A stretch of 64,000 nucleotides of DNA, taken from Gammaproteobacteria bacterium RIFCSPHIGHO2_12_FULL_37_14 (GTDB lineage Bacteria; Pseudomonadota; Gammaproteobacteria; DSM-16500). The first letter of the stretch is position 1; each line of letters opens with the position of its first letter. Positions 37,400 through 47,482 of this stretch are shown piece after piece. A program made the position numbers and the translations under genes. The DNA is taken from NCBI GenBank assembly GCA_001801485.1, contig MGXV01000028.1:58988-122987 (forward strand). Direction: 5' to 3'. The notes below the pieces were generated by a model. The model did not search any database and was not told where the DNA came from. It saw only the letters and a list, made by a program, of their open reading frames with translations.

Positions 37400-38569
37400 A
37401 TGTTTGCATTAAGCCGAGACAAATTCTTTTCTGCAGCGATTTCTAACTATCAGACAAAAGCTTTTAAACAAGCCCATATGAATTTTAATACTCTTCGTAC
37501 ACTGATTAATTCTTCTTCCTCTTTACCTAATGATCTAACTAAAGAAAAGCTATTACAATGCGATTTAGGTATATTGGCCTGTCAACTATCTGATCAAGCA
37601 ATTTATTTAAAATATGCTCGTGAAAAATTTGAACAACTTAAACAACAATATTTGGCAATAAAAGAAAAAACTATCGTTAAACAAAGCGACATAGATCGCT
37701 GTCAAGAGATATTGATTCGTCTAGAATCACCCAGACAAGAAGCAGATTATCATTGTTACTTTGTAAAACGAGTAGATGATTTTTTTCTAAATCATCACAA
37801 AGAGCTGGCTAAGAATGTATCATTAATTGATGCACTACATGCTGCGGAATCCGCTATTGATTTTTATACTCAAAATGAAACGGAGCATAATGTAAAAATT
37901 CCTCCCCTACATCGTGTTCTGACTCGTCTTTATCCTATATTGGCAGAACAATATGTTAATAAAGGTAATAATCAGGAAGAATCGTTAGAAAAGCGAATAA
38001 ATTATGTGGAGCAAGCCGCAGAGTTCTACATCAAACTTCTCAAGTTATTAGGTGAACGTATCATATCAAACAGTGAATACATCAGTAAAATTATTCCTTT
38101 ACATTTCGAGATTGTGAAAATATGGCATCAATTAGCTGTTATCTTAATAGCTGAAAAGCATGAAAAAAGTTATAATTTCCTGAATAAAATCAGGCAATAC
38201 ATTACGCATAATCAATTATATTCGTTAGTTAAAGAATATTATATAAATGATTATGAGACCAAAAATGAATTGATCCAGCAGTTGGACAATCATCTATTAC
38301 TTGTCATGTTTATCGATGATGATTTTCAATTCTCTTCTTCAGTTGCTGATACAGATCAATCTATTAAACAATCAGCTAACAACATAATTACTGAACCACC
38401 TAAAGCTGAAGAACCACTGGCTGTTACATTGGATCAAGAAAAATCAACAGATGACAACCATCTACGAAATTTTTTACAATTTTGTCAATATATGGATAAA
38501 CATCCAATGGAATTATGCAATCCGGAACAAGTGGAAGAAAATATCAAACCAACTACCATGAGGCCGTAG
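37400..38569 (+). CDS. Uncharacterised helical protein, 389 residues
   Basis: I do not recognise this protein. It has no signal peptide, no membrane segment and is predicted by eye to be almost all alpha-helical. Segments such as LGILACQLSDQAIYLKYAREKFEQLKQQYLAI and KRINYVEQAAEFYIKLLKLLGERI have the spacing of TPR-like helical hairpins. The last 70 residues are low complexity and acidic (EPPKAEEPLAVTLDQEKSTDD), reminiscent of the disordered acidic tails of some type IV secreted proteins. The start at 37400 has GGGG five bases upstream. It diverges from the ankyrin gene. Effector status is a guess based on neighbours. Confidence 0.75.
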   Translation: MFALSRDKFFSAAISNYQTKAFKQAHMNFNTLRTLINSSSSLPNDLTKEKLLQCDLGILACQLSDQAIYLKYAREKFEQLKQQYLAIKEKTIVKQSDIDRCQEILIRLESPRQEADYHCYFVKRVDDFFLNHHKELAKNVSLIDALHAAESAIDFYTQNETEHNVKIPPLHRVLTRLYPILAEQYVNKGNNQEESLEKRINYVEQAAEFYIKLLKLLGERIISNSEYISKIIPLHFEIVKIWHQLAVILIAEKHEKSYNFLNKIRQYITHNQLYSLVKEYYINDYETKNELIQQLDNHLLLVMFIDDDFQFSSSVADTDQSIKQSANNIITEPPKAEEPLAVTLDQEKSTDDNHLRNFLQFCQYMDKHPMELCNPEQVEENIKPTTMRP

Positions 38570-38601
38570 ACTCGTAATATTAATTAGTTGATAATGGACT
38601 C

Positions 38602-39372
38602 ATGACATTCAAAAATAAAACTGTTTTTATTACGGGTGCGTCGAGTGGCATTGGCGCTGCTTGTGCAAAGTATTTTGCGCAAGCGAATGCTAAGTTATTA
38701 TTGTGTGCTCGTCGCTTAGATATTCTGCAATCAATGACTGTGCAATTACAAAATGCTTACGGCATCGAAATTTATCCATTTCAATTAGATGTTAGTAATC
38801 ATGATGAAGTAAAAAGTATTTTTTCATCTCTACCCCAAGCATGGAAAGACATCGATATTTTAGTAAACAATGCTGGTTTAGCTGCTGGATTCGATCCCAT
38901 TCAAAATGGTGATATCAACGATTGGGAAGCGATGATCAATACGAATGTCAAAGGATTATTGTATGTCACTAGAGAAACTTTACCACAAATGATAGTAAAA
39001 AATTCTGGACATATTATTAACATTGGATCTATCGCGGGCCATCAGGTTTATCCTAATGGTGCAGTTTATTGTGCAAGCAAATACGCTGTTAAAGCTTTAT
39101 CTGAGGGTTTGCGAATGGATTTGCTTGGTACGAAGATTCGTGTCAGTAGCGTTGATCCTGGAGCCGTTGAAACTAATTTTAGCTTGGTAAGATTTAAAGG
39201 AGACAGTAAGCGCGCTGAGACTGTTTATCAAGGCATTGAAGCTCTCTCAGCTAATGATATTGCTGATGCAGTGTTTTATTGTGCGACACGGCCGCCGCAT
39301 GTCAATATTAGTGAGCTAATTATTATGCCAACCGATCAAGCATCCGCCACCTTAATCTCACGTAAATCATAA
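38602..39372 (+). CDS. SDR-family NADP-dependent oxidoreductase, YdfG-like
   Basis: A 256-residue classical short-chain dehydrogenase. It shows the cofactor motif TGASSGIGAA (about residues 10-19), the ARR segment typical of NADP preference, NNAGLA near residue 92, and the active site Ser (INIGSIAGH) with VYCASKYAVKAL (YxxxK). It resembles YdfG, which oxidises 3-hydroxy acids including allo-threonine and reduces malonic semialdehyde, over its full length. It is followed 45 bp later by the spermidine-synthase-like gene. Confidence 0.9.
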   Translation: MTFKNKTVFITGASSGIGAACAKYFAQANAKLLLCARRLDILQSMTVQLQNAYGIEIYPFQLDVSNHDEVKSIFSSLPQAWKDIDILVNNAGLAAGFDPIQNGDINDWEAMINTNVKGLLYVTRETLPQMIVKNSGHIINIGSIAGHQVYPNGAVYCASKYAVKALSEGLRMDLLGTKIRVSSVDPGAVETNFSLVRFKGDSKRAETVYQGIEALSANDIADAVFYCATRPPHVNISELIIMPTDQASATLISRKS

Positions 39373-39417
39373 AATAATCGACTTGTTTTGCCTAACATAT
39401 CTATTTAAGATGATTAA

Positions 39418-40815
39418 ATGGAAACACAGCCCAATTCAAGCTGCATAAATTATTATATTTTACCTTTCATTATTTTTATTGAAGGATTGGTATCAATTGC
39501 TATTGAAATCTTAACTATCCGCCAACTACTACCAGTTGCTGGAGGTAGTATTATTGTCACCAGCCTCATCATTGGAATTTTTTTATTATTTTTGGCTTTA
39601 GGCTATCATGCAGGTGGAAAAATTCAGAAAAATTTCAGAAAATCTTTATATATTAATTTTATTCTTGCTGCGTGCTGGCTAGGGATAGGTTTATCTTATC
39701 AATTTATTTCATTATTTTTTGATAGTATACAAAAAATAATGGGCTTTCACATTATCTATCCTCTCATCGCATATTTATTATTAATTCTTGCACCACTGAT
39801 TTATCTGCTTGGACAAACTGTTCCAATTACCATGAATATGGCTAAACAAAATCGATCCGTCGGTATGATAGGAGGAGATACATTAAGTTTAAGTACGCTT
39901 GGCTCCTTTTTAGGCGCCGTATTAACGACATTATTATTCATGCACTATCTTGGAGTAGCATGGACAGTTTTTGTTAATTTTTTGTTGATAATTTTATTAA
40001 CCTTTTTAGTAACTGATTCCTCTAAAATAATCTTTCAATCTATCCTAGCTATTATCGCCACGGGATTTGTCTACGTTATGAACGTTAGCATGGAAAATAA
40101 TTTATTTATATTAACCAATAATTATGCGAATTATCAAATTTTAGATGAACATAATTCAAATCTTAAATATAAAGAGAAAATTTTACAAATTAATAATTCC
40201 TTCAGTTCATCAATTAACGATAGCCAGCAAGGATTTCCTTATATTGAGATGATAAAAAAGATTTTATTTGATGAACTGAAACTTCGTGGTACCAATATTT
40301 TGGTTTTAGGTGCAGGTGGTTTTACACTTTCAGCAAAAGATAATTATCAAAATCATATAACTTACGTAGATATTGATCTTAATATTAAAGATATCGTTGT
40401 ACCAAAATTCATTCCGCGCTTAAATAGTGAATTCATTGCTGACGATGCTAGACATTACTTATTATTTACTAAAAAACAATATCAAGCAATTGTTGTCGAT
40501 GTGTATAGCAATACTAAAACTATTCCCAATCATCTTCTCACCAAAGAATATATACAAGCTATCCAAAATAAACTTCTCCCTCAAGGAACAGCTATCTTCA
40601 ATATGATTGCCAAACCGACATTATCAGATCCTTATTCTAAGCGAATTGATAATACTATTCGTGATGTTTTTAAAAGCTGTATGGTTACCCCTATCGTTTA
40701 TGGTGATAAAATGACGAATATTCTCTATATTTGTAGCAATGCCGCTAATCAAGCTGAACGCACTATTTATACAGATAATCGTAACAATTCGACCACCGAC
40801 TCATTCGATTGGTGA
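39418..40815 (+). CDS. Membrane-anchored spermidine synthase-like protein
   Basis: A 465-residue fusion. The first 220 residues carry six or seven hydrophobic segments (for example LLPVAGGSIIVTSLIIGIFLLF and IAYLLLILAPLIYLLGQTVP). The C-terminal part from about residue 270 is a Rossmann domain of the spermidine synthase type: ILVLGAGGFTLSAKDN, YVDIDLN, FIADDARHYLL and AIVVDVYSN. Known polyamine aminopropyltransferases use the Asp in a D-x-x-x-D type loop; here the equivalent stretch reads VVDVYSNTKTIPNHLLTKEY, so polyamine synthesis is not assured. Proteins with this fused layout are widespread and little studied. It may act on a membrane-bound or exported substrate. Confidence 0.75.
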   Translation: METQPNSSCINYYILPFIIFIEGLVSIAIEILTIRQLLPVAGGSIIVTSLIIGIFLLFLALGYHAGGKIQKNFRKSLYINFILAACWLGIGLSYQFISLFFDSIQKIMGFHIIYPLIAYLLLILAPLIYLLGQTVPITMNMAKQNRSVGMIGGDTLSLSTLGSFLGAVLTTLLFMHYLGVAWTVFVNFLLIILLTFLVTDSSKIIFQSILAIIATGFVYVMNVSMENNLFILTNNYANYQILDEHNSNLKYKEKILQINNSFSSSINDSQQGFPYIEMIKKILFDELKLRGTNILVLGAGGFTLSAKDNYQNHITYVDIDLNIKDIVVPKFIPRLNSEFIADDARHYLLFTKKQYQAIVVDVYSNTKTIPNHLLTKEYIQAIQNKLLPQGTAIFNMIAKPTLSDPYSKRIDNTIRDVFKSCMVTPIVYGDKMTNILYICSNAANQAERTIYTDNRNNSTTDSFDW

Positions 40816-40878
40816 ACTCTTGCTGGCTCTTTTTTACATAAAATTATATACATGAAAAATATGAGTATTTTAATCTTA

Positions 40879-40910
40879 AACGACAAGTTTTTAATTAAAT
40901 TTTAGTCGTT
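40879..40910. repeat. Inverted repeat upstream of the 729-codon gene
   Basis: AACGAC (40879-40884) and GTCGTT (40905-40910) flank a very AT-rich core with TTTAATTAAA. It lies about 65 bp after the spermidine-synthase-like gene and 60 bp before the next. Possible terminator-like hairpin or regulatory palindrome; no T-run follows. Confidence 0.3.
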
Positions 40911-40969
40911 AAATCCATACTACCATCTATAATAAAGCTATCTTTCCAGATGAGTAATAAAATAGACAA

Positions 40970-43159
40970 ATGTTAACAGAAATAGATATTTATAGATTAA
41001 TTAGAACTTATGCGGATGATTGCTATCGGTCCTTAGCAATGCATCCGCTTATTTTAGAAAATAAAAACACTTCCATCAGTAATGAATTTTCATACCTTGA
41101 TTTTTCAGCTAGAACGAAGCATCTCGTCATGGCATTATTTGCTTTTATTGAAAAATATCATCCCTTACAACAAAAAGATGCGATGCTTTTTCTTAATAAC
41201 TTTCCTGAAACACTACATTCAGTTTTTCAATCATTAAATGGATATGATGATCCAATAATCAATTTTCATTATAAACAATCATCCAGTTATCATGTTGCTG
41301 AAAATATTGTTCAACAATATATATTGCCAATGGTAGAAGAATTAATGCGGCTACATGATTATATAAGTTCAAAAAATAATCACCTATCAAATCCACGAAC
41401 ACAAGCCAGACAAAGGATTTTGCTATGTGTACATGTCAATAGCGATGGTATCGGAGATGTACAGCATTTAATCGGAATTTATAAATATTTTAAAGAAAAT
41501 AAATTATCAGATTTTTATGATTTCATTCCAATTGTATATGCTAAAAAATCTCATCTTAATAAAGTTAAAGAAAAACTAGAAAGTAGCATCCAACCATTTG
41601 AAAATTTTTATGGCGATGAAGAGTTATTTCTTATTGAGCATGCTCACCTATCAAAATTATTTTCGACAGCGGATCAAATTATTTTTATATCTTTCCGTAT
41701 TTTACACCCATTTGATCCTTTTTTAAAATATATTAATTCAGATGCTATTGTAAAATTCATTGGAGAACACGAACAGTCAACTTCTCCTTATAAAGTAAGT
41801 TTAAAAAATTATTCAGAAAATAAAATTATTTCGACTTCAATGGGGCTACGGCAAGATAACCATTCATTCCCATACGGCATAAAGCTTGAAAAAAAATCAA
41901 ACGAATCCGCGAGTGATTTACTAAAAAAGATACAGGAAAATGACAAGGAGTTTTGTGAAACGCTTATGACGACAATGAAAATAAATTCAATTGATGAAGC
42001 GCCAGGAAATATTCATTTACTTCCTGCCTATTTTGCTCAATTGCAGCTATTTGTGGGTTTCTTAATGCTATTAGCAGTCAATAAAAAATTAAATAAGCCT
42101 ATTGCTATTTGCTTTTCTACTGGCCAACATGACAATATTTTAACTGAATTGGCTTCACTAATTAGCAAATGCAAGAAAAATATAAAATTGCTTCAGCATA
42201 TTCACGTTAACACTATTTATCTAATTGACAAAAATAATAATTCGATAAATGTTACCTTGAACAAGGATGCGGATAAAAATATTTATATTTTTGTAAATTT
42301 CAGTTTAAGTAATGTTTCTTACAAAGCTTTATATCAAACAGCACTGTTTGCTGGTGTTTCAGGTGATAATTCATTAGAGCTTGCCATTCCCTTAACACTG
42401 CCATTTTATCATTCAACGAATATGAGTGATAAGCAAGGTACATTGTATGCCATCAAAAGCATTGTTGATAGACTTTCGCTACCGATAAGATTAACTGAAA
42501 GTTTCCATCTTTTTTTTGATCGTAATAAATTTTTAGAATTTAACGAGGCTAAGGATGAATCATTGATTGAAAGTTATGCCAAACTGGATTTGATTACAAT
42601 GTCAGAACAGTGGCCGCAAATTGCTCAATTCATTATTAAAAATTATAACTTTTACGATAAGCTAAATTATCTTCTGGTAAATGGCTCCTTCTCAAATAAT
42701 CATCTATCAGACATCCAAAAAATATTGGAGCAATTACGTGAGCAAAACTTATATGTATTCTTTACTCCTTCTTTAGTACAGATTTATTTAAAGTTAACCG
42801 AACTATTTTCTATTGAGCTGGAAAATATAAATATAGAGCCTGGAAGTCAATTTATAGATGTAATACCAAAAATAAATGATTTTAGCTCTTTAAAACTTGC
42901 AAATTCTATTCTCTTACTTATAAAAAATTACCTAAAGAACGATACTAATCTAAATGAGATTATCAAAATTTTCGAAAGTGAATTAGAAAAATTTCGATTA
43001 AAAAGTCTGATCCAAAAAAATAATCCGGATGAAATAATATTTTTTAAATCAAAGTACACAAAAAAACATGATCTCATGACTGATATCATGAATTTATCGA
43101 AAGAAATGATATTAATAACACACCAACACCCGGATGCAAAATTCAATAAACTGCACTAA
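40970..43159 (+). CDS. Uncharacterised 729-residue protein, possible GT-B glycosyltransferase
   Basis: I do not recognise a named family. There is no signal peptide or membrane helix. Residues 1-145 are helical. At about 148-170 the sequence RILLCVHVNSDGIGDVQHLIGIYKYF looks like the first strand, glycine loop and helix of a GT-B glycosyltransferase, and IISTSMGLRQDNHSFPYGIKLE (about 290-312) and FAGVSGDNSLELAIPLTLPFYHST (about 460-483) resemble the acceptor- and donor-side loops of such enzymes. The last 200 residues are helical. Codon use and AT content match the neighbouring accessory genes. If the glycosyltransferase reading is right it could be a toxin-like effector acting in a host; both steps are inference. 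Confidence 0.7.
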   Translation: MLTEIDIYRLIRTYADDCYRSLAMHPLILENKNTSISNEFSYLDFSARTKHLVMALFAFIEKYHPLQQKDAMLFLNNFPETLHSVFQSLNGYDDPIINFHYKQSSSYHVAENIVQQYILPMVEELMRLHDYISSKNNHLSNPRTQARQRILLCVHVNSDGIGDVQHLIGIYKYFKENKLSDFYDFIPIVYAKKSHLNKVKEKLESSIQPFENFYGDEELFLIEHAHLSKLFSTADQIIFISFRILHPFDPFLKYINSDAIVKFIGEHEQSTSPYKVSLKNYSENKIISTSMGLRQDNHSFPYGIKLEKKSNESASDLLKKIQENDKEFCETLMTTMKINSIDEAPGNIHLLPAYFAQLQLFVGFLMLLAVNKKLNKPIAICFSTGQHDNILTELASLISKCKKNIKLLQHIHVNTIYLIDKNNNSINVTLNKDADKNIYIFVNFSLSNVSYKALYQTALFAGVSGDNSLELAIPLTLPFYHSTNMSDKQGTLYAIKSIVDRLSLPIRLTESFHLFFDRNKFLEFNEAKDESLIESYAKLDLITMSEQWPQIAQFIIKNYNFYDKLNYLLVNGSFSNNHLSDIQKILEQLREQNLYVFFTPSLVQIYLKLTELFSIELENINIEPGSQFIDVIPKINDFSSLKLANSILLLIKNYLKNDTNLNEIIKIFESELEKFRLKSLIQKNNPDEIIFFKSKYTKKHDLMTDIMNLSKEMILITHQHPDAKFNKLH

Positions 43160-43176
43160 AAATGGTACTACCAACC

Positions 43177-43875
43177 TCATAGACGAGGTATGAACCGCTT
43201 CCATGCTTGCCAATCTCGCTCGCCTAATTTTTTTTCGAATGATAATAATTCTTGAACTGCTTTTTCACATATTTCTTTAGAAGGAGTAATATATTGTTTA
43301 CCCATTGCAAGAAGCAAGCATTGCGTCTCACAAGCTTTTTGTAGATGATAAGTATAAAACATAGCTTCTTGAATGGTCCGTCCACAAGCAATCAATCCAT
43401 GATTTCTAAGCATTAACACAAAATGCGAGCCTAGATCATCGACTAATCGCTGCCCCTGATACTCATCAAGTGCTAAGGAATCATAATCATGGTAATTAAC
43501 TCGATTATAAAAATGTAATGCCCACTGACTAATAGGCAATAATCCTACTTCTAAACTCGATACTGCAAGACTTTCGGGAGTGTGCAAATGAAAAATAGCT
43601 TGGATATCAAGACGTGTCTGATAAATGGAGCCATGCAGAATATAACCAGTCTTATTATATTGGTATTCATTTCCTTCTAATACCTTTCCTTCAAGTGAAA
43701 CTTTCATCAAATTTTCAGGTTCAATTTCTGCAAATCTTAAGCCAAATGAATTAATATAAAATGCATTTTTATTTTTTTGATCACGTGCTGATAAATGCGT
43801 GTAAGTATGATCATCAAGCTTTAAGTGCGCTAAAATATGATAAGCCAGTGATAAATCATTTTTAATTGATGACAT
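43177..43875 (-). CDS. Class II aldolase/adducin family protein
   Basis: A 232-residue protein of the class II aldolase/adducin fold. Metal-ligand histidines are visible in [12 protein letters not shown] (about residues 94-105) and [10 protein letters not shown] (about 155-164), and the N-terminal THLSARD matches the substrate-binding loop of the family. Members include fuculose-phosphate and ribulose-phosphate epimerase-type enzymes and many aldolases with unknown substrate; adducin-like decarboxylases are also possible. The substrate is not assignable. It is the last of three genes reading leftwards after tldD and pmbA, with 9 bp to pmbA, so probably cotranscribed. Confidence 0.86.
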   Translation of the reverse strand: MSSIKNDLSLAYHILAHLKLDDHTYTHLSARDQKNKNAFYINSFGLRFAEIEPENLMKVSLEGKVLEGNEYQYNKTGYILHGSIYQTRLDIQAIFHLHTPESLAVSSLEVGLLPISQWALHFYNRVNYHDYDSLALDEYQGQRLVDDLGSHFVLMLRNHGLIACGRTIQEAMFYTYHLQKACETQCLLLAMGKQYITPSKEICEKAVQELLSFEKKLGERDWQAWKRFIPRL

Positions 43876-43884
43876 GATTGCAAC

Positions 43885-45228
43885 CTATTCTCCTGCTACC
43901 ATCATTTCTTCAAGCAAGATTGAGCCCGTACGAATATTTCCACGAGTATCGACATCATTGCCCACATCAAGAATTTGTTGGTACATGTTTTGCAATTTAT
44001 TTGCAACAGTAATTTCATGTACTGGATATTGAATGTCACCTTGCTCAACCCAAAAACCAGCGACACCACGTGAATAATCGCCCGTGACTAAGTTAGCTCC
44101 CTGCCCCATCATCTCAGTAATCAGCAATCCTTTATCCATTTTTTTCATTAACGCTTTTAAATCTTTATCACCAGGGCGAATAGTTAAATTGTGAGTACCA
44201 CCAGCATTACCAGTCGTTTTCATTCCCAATTTGCGAGCAGAATAAATACCTAAAGAATAGTTCTGCAGTCTGCCATCTTCAACAAAAATATTTGCTTGAG
44301 TAACCACACCATCATCATCAAATGGTGCACTTCCCAATGCGCGCGGTAAATGTGGAAATTCTTGAATGAAAATAAATTCCGGAAAAATTTTTTTATTTAG
44401 ATGATCCAACAAAAAAGATGCCTTACGATATAAACTTCCGCCTTGTATGGCAGCAGCAAAATGACCTAATAATCCACGCGCTTCTTCTGCAATATAGATA
44501 ACCGGTGTTTTCATGGTCGGTATTCGTCTGGCGCCTAAACGATTTACCACTTTATCCGCTGCTTCTTTGGCAATGATGGATACTGATTCTAGCATATCGG
44601 GATCACATGCCGTTGTATAACTATAATCACGCTGCATCTCATCACGCTCTTTAGCAACTAATACGCAACTGATTTCATGTCGAGTATAAGGAAAGCAGCC
44701 CATAAATCCCAAACTATTTGCATGCAAGCCAAAAGCTTCTGCTGTTGTGATGCGAATATCTTCGGCACTCATAATACGTTTATCATAAGCAAGCGCTTCT
44801 TGCTCACATTGACAAGCTAATTTAATTGCATCTTCAACTGAAATTCTCCATGGATATAGCATATCTAATTGTGGATATTGAAAAGCTAATTCCGATTGAT
44901 CCGCTAATCCCGCAGCGGGATCTTCATCCGTAAATTTTGCAATGTGACATGCTGCTTCTACTGCAGCACGAATAGCATCAGGTGTGAGATCAGAAAAACT
45001 AGCAGAGCCTGTACGTTTTCCAAAAAATACGGTCACTTCAACTGCTTTATCTTGATGATATTCTACTGTTTCTACGCTTCCACCGCGCACACTTACCGAA
45101 AAGCCTTTATTGGTGCCTATTCCAACTTCGGCTTGATTTGCACCTAATCGCGCAGCTTCATTCAATATATCTTGAGCAACTTGCTGTAATTTATTTGTAT
45201 CAAAAGAAATTTTATCAATTACTTTCAT
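43885..45228 (-). CDS. pmbA: Metalloprotease PmbA (TldE)
   Basis: A 447-residue subunit of the TldD/TldE protease, which in E. coli degrades unfolded peptides, trims microcin B17 and acts on CcdA. The N-terminal [48 protein letters not shown] segment and the C-terminal [13 protein letters not shown] and [27 protein letters not shown] segments are diagnostic. Like other PmbA proteins it lacks the HExxH zinc motif, which is in the partner TldD. It overlaps tldD by 4 bp. Confidence 0.95.
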   Translation of the reverse strand: MKVIDKISFDTNKLQQVAQDILNEAARLGANQAEVGIGTNKGFSVSVRGGSVETVEYHQDKAVEVTVFFGKRTGSASFSDLTPDAIRAAVEAACHIAKFTDEDPAAGLADQSELAFQYPQLDMLYPWRISVEDAIKLACQCEQEALAYDKRIMSAEDIRITTAEAFGLHANSLGFMGCFPYTRHEISCVLVAKERDEMQRDYSYTTACDPDMLESVSIIAKEAADKVVNRLGARRIPTMKTPVIYIAEEARGLLGHFAAAIQGGSLYRKASFLLDHLNKKIFPEFIFIQEFPHLPRALGSAPFDDDGVVTQANIFVEDGRLQNYSLGIYSARKLGMKTTGNAGGTHNLTIRPGDKDLKALMKKMDKGLLITEMMGQGANLVTGDYSRGVAGFWVEQGDIQYPVHEITVANKLQNMYQQILDVGNDVDTRGNIRTGSILLEEMMVAGE

Positions 45229-46667
45229 GATTTCGTTCCACCTACAACTAATTCATCGACACGCAGCGTGGGTTGCCCGACGCCAACCGGTACGCTTTGT
45301 CCATCTTTACCACACACACCCACTCCCGTATCTAACTGTAAATCATTTCCGACCATGGATACTTTCGTTAACGCCTCAGGTCCATTGCCAATAATCGTTG
45401 CGCCTTTGACAGCCGGACCAATTTTTCCATTTTCGATTAGATAAGCTTCGCTTGCTGAAAATACAAATTTACCAGAAGTAATATCAACCTGACCTCCACC
45501 GAAATTCACGGCATACAACCCTTTTTTTACAGAGGAAATAATTTCATCCGGAGTGGATTGACCAGGTAGCATATAAGTGTTTGTCATGCGCGGCATAGGT
45601 AAATGTGCATAGGATTCTCGTCTACCATTGCCAGTTGATTGTGTACCCATTAAGCGTGCATTACGTTTATCCATCATGTAATTCTTGAGAATACCATTTT
45701 CAATCAGAATATTATTTTGTGTTGGTATCCCTTCATCATCCACATTCAAAGAACCGCGCCGATTAGGCAAGGTGCCATTATCAACTATTGTGCATAATTC
45801 ACTTGCAACACGCTGGCCAAGGTAACCACTGTAAGCAGAAATTCCTTTACGATTAAAATCTCCTTCTAAACCGTGTCCTACTGCTTCATGCAATAATACA
45901 CCTGGCCATCCTGGGCCGAGCACCACTTGCATCGGACCAGCGGGCGCTTCTATTGAGTCCAAATTAACCAATGCCTGACGTAAGGCTTCATCAGCATATT
46001 GGAAAGCCAATTGATCCGCGATAAAATGTTGATAATCAAACCGTCCACCACCGCCAGCATAACCGGATTCTCGTCGTCCATTATGATCAACAATCAAACT
46101 AATATTAAAACGCACTAGCGGACGTATATCTGCTGCAACATGGCCATCCATACCCATTACTAAAATACTTTCATATTCACCTGCTAAACTGATATTAACT
46201 TGGACAATACGCGCATCTTTTTGACGAATATATTGATCGACTCGTTGCAATAGTGAAACTTTCTCTTGCTCAGTAAGCGAATGCAGGGGATTGAGAGGTA
46301 GATAAAGTTTATGTCCTGGAAGTTTGTGCCAAGCCTGAACCGATTGTTCTTGTCCTTGTTGAGCGATACTTCTTGCTGCTTTTGCTGCTTGTTCCAGCGC
46401 AGGCATCACAATATCATCCGCATAAGCAAAGCCTGTTTTTTCCCCACTCATGGCTCTTACTCCAACACCACGGTCGATATCAAAACTACCGCCTTTGATG
46501 ATGCTATCTTCTAATACCCATGATTCTGAGTAAGTGGATTGGAAATATAAATCTGCATAGTCAATTTGCCGACCAGCTAAGTGGTGTAGCACATTTTGCA
46601 ATTGTTGATCAGTTAAACCACCTGGATCTAATAAAGTGCGACGTACGATCTCAAAAATATCAGCCAT
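45225..46667 (-). CDS. tldD: Metalloprotease TldD
   Basis: The 480-residue catalytic subunit of the TldD/PmbA heterodimeric zinc protease. The active site is [13 protein letters not shown] (HExxxH type), and [20 protein letters not shown] is a family signature. I start it at 46667 ([13 protein letters not shown]), where GAGG lies 9 bases upstream; the frame opens nine codons earlier. It is translationally coupled to pmbA through ATGA. In most bacteria the two genes are separate, so this adjacent arrangement shows clearly that they work together. Confidence 0.95.
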   Translation of the reverse strand: MADIFEIVRRTLLDPGGLTDQQLQNVLHHLAGRQIDYADLYFQSTYSESWVLEDSIIKGGSFDIDRGVGVRAMSGEKTGFAYADDIVMPALEQAAKAARSIAQQGQEQSVQAWHKLPGHKLYLPLNPLHSLTEQEKVSLLQRVDQYIRQKDARIVQVNISLAGEYESILVMGMDGHVAADIRPLVRFNISLIVDHNGRRESGYAGGGGRFDYQHFIADQLAFQYADEALRQALVNLDSIEAPAGPMQVVLGPGWPGVLLHEAVGHGLEGDFNRKGISAYSGYLGQRVASELCTIVDNGTLPNRRGSLNVDDEGIPTQNNILIENGILKNYMMDKRNARLMGTQSTGNGRRESYAHLPMPRMTNTYMLPGQSTPDEIISSVKKGLYAVNFGGGQVDITSGKFVFSASEAYLIENGKIGPAVKGATIIGNGPEALTKVSMVGNDLQLDTGVGVCGKDGQSVPVGVGQPTLRVDELVVGGTKS

Positions 46668-47032
46668 TAGCAGCCTCGTAGATAAGATTAACAAGAAGCG
46701 ACATTATCCTGGATTCAGCAATTGAAATCTACTGCAAACGCTTTAGCAAGTGCTCGCGCACAATTTTCTGATTGAACCAATATTGACTACGATAAAGCAA
46801 CCATTTTTCAATATTTTGAAGCCTATACATTTCGAATTTTGGAATTTAATAAGAAGATACAATGGAATAGTATTTTATCTTAAATTGATAAATTTGTGAA
46901 TATTTTAATCAAAAGTTGCGTAGAAAATCTCTTTACTGTTAATCCGCGATAACACCGAGTTTGTCTTGTCTTCTTGCCATCAATCGAATAGGATAATTCC
47001 AATTGAGAAAAACCATTTAAAGGACTATTACA
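46668..47032. other. Intergenic region without a recognised gene
   Basis: This 365-bp stretch separates the divergent tldD and lipoprotein genes. It should hold the promoters for both. I find no open frame of useful length, no strong palindrome and no RNA gene that I recognise. An AAAGGA box at 47020-47025 is the ribosome site of the lipoprotein gene. Confidence 0.5.
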
Positions 47033-47422
47033 ATGAAAAAAATGTACCATCTAGTAACAGCGATCAGCATCACTACTTTGTTAATGAGCTGCTCCACAGG
47101 AAAAACTCCCACACAAGTTGCGTCAAATTTTATTAATCGACAAAGCATTGTTCATACGACTAGAGATACCTACCCGGCAAAAAATCCTCAACAAGTCGCA
47201 CTATATGCCGGTGATAAAACACCGCATACAGCTTATCGTGTTATTGGGATTGCTAAAATATCACGATATAATTTATTAGGTCTAAAACGACAAGATATCG
47301 CCTTAGAAAATATGATGAAAAGCCTGGCAGCTTCAATTGGTGGCGATGGGGTGATCGATATCGCTACTAACAATGATTCCATGCAAGCGAATATTATTCA
47401 ATTTCAACGAATATTAATTTAA
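47033..47422 (+). CDS. Small outer-envelope lipoprotein, unknown function
   Basis: A 129-residue protein with a lipoprotein signal peptide (MKKMYHLVTAISITTLLMSCS): the lipobox is LMSC with Cys at residue 20. The C-terminal part, YRVIGIAKISRYNLLGLKRQDIALENMMKSLAASIGGDGVIDI, reads like the YbjQ/RcsF-like alpha-beta fold seen in several small lipoproteins, but I cannot name a family. No Lys/Arg or Asp follows the Cys at position +2 (Ser), so outer-membrane targeting by Lol is expected. The gene stands alone between divergent tldD and the convergent mechanosensitive channel gene, preceded by a clear AAAGGA ribosome site. Confidence 0.8.
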   Translation: MKKMYHLVTAISITTLLMSCSTGKTPTQVASNFINRQSIVHTTRDTYPAKNPQQVALYAGDKTPHTAYRVIGIAKISRYNLLGLKRQDIALENMMKSLAASIGGDGVIDIATNNDSMQANIIQFQRILI

Positions 47423-47456
47423 ATAATTTTTGTAACAAAATACGTGATTGTCCTGA

Positions 47457-47473
47457 GCACTGTTTTTTAGTGC
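47457..47473. terminator. Weak hairpin between convergent genes
   Basis: GCACT (47457-47461) and AGTGC (47469-47473) flank a T-rich loop, between the lipoprotein gene and the convergent channel gene. A 5-bp stem without a clear T-run is weak evidence; a minor bidirectional terminator is possible. Confidence 0.25.
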
Positions 47474-47482
47474 GATAGTAAT

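Noticed and set aside
37209..37412. 67-codon frame in the ankyrin/389-codon intergenic region
   Set aside because: It ends inside the next gene, runs through a hairpin and T-run, and has no ribosome site; more likely control DNA.
40861..40910. Possible tandem PmrA boxes (two TTAAT units) upstream of the 729-codon gene
   Set aside because: The two units are 21 bp apart, not the 11 bp expected for PmrA sites, and the flanks do not match.
46668..47032. Possible decayed gene between tldD and the lipoprotein gene
   Set aside because: Short frames in all directions are broken by stops within about 20 codons and no protein-like stretch could be recognised.
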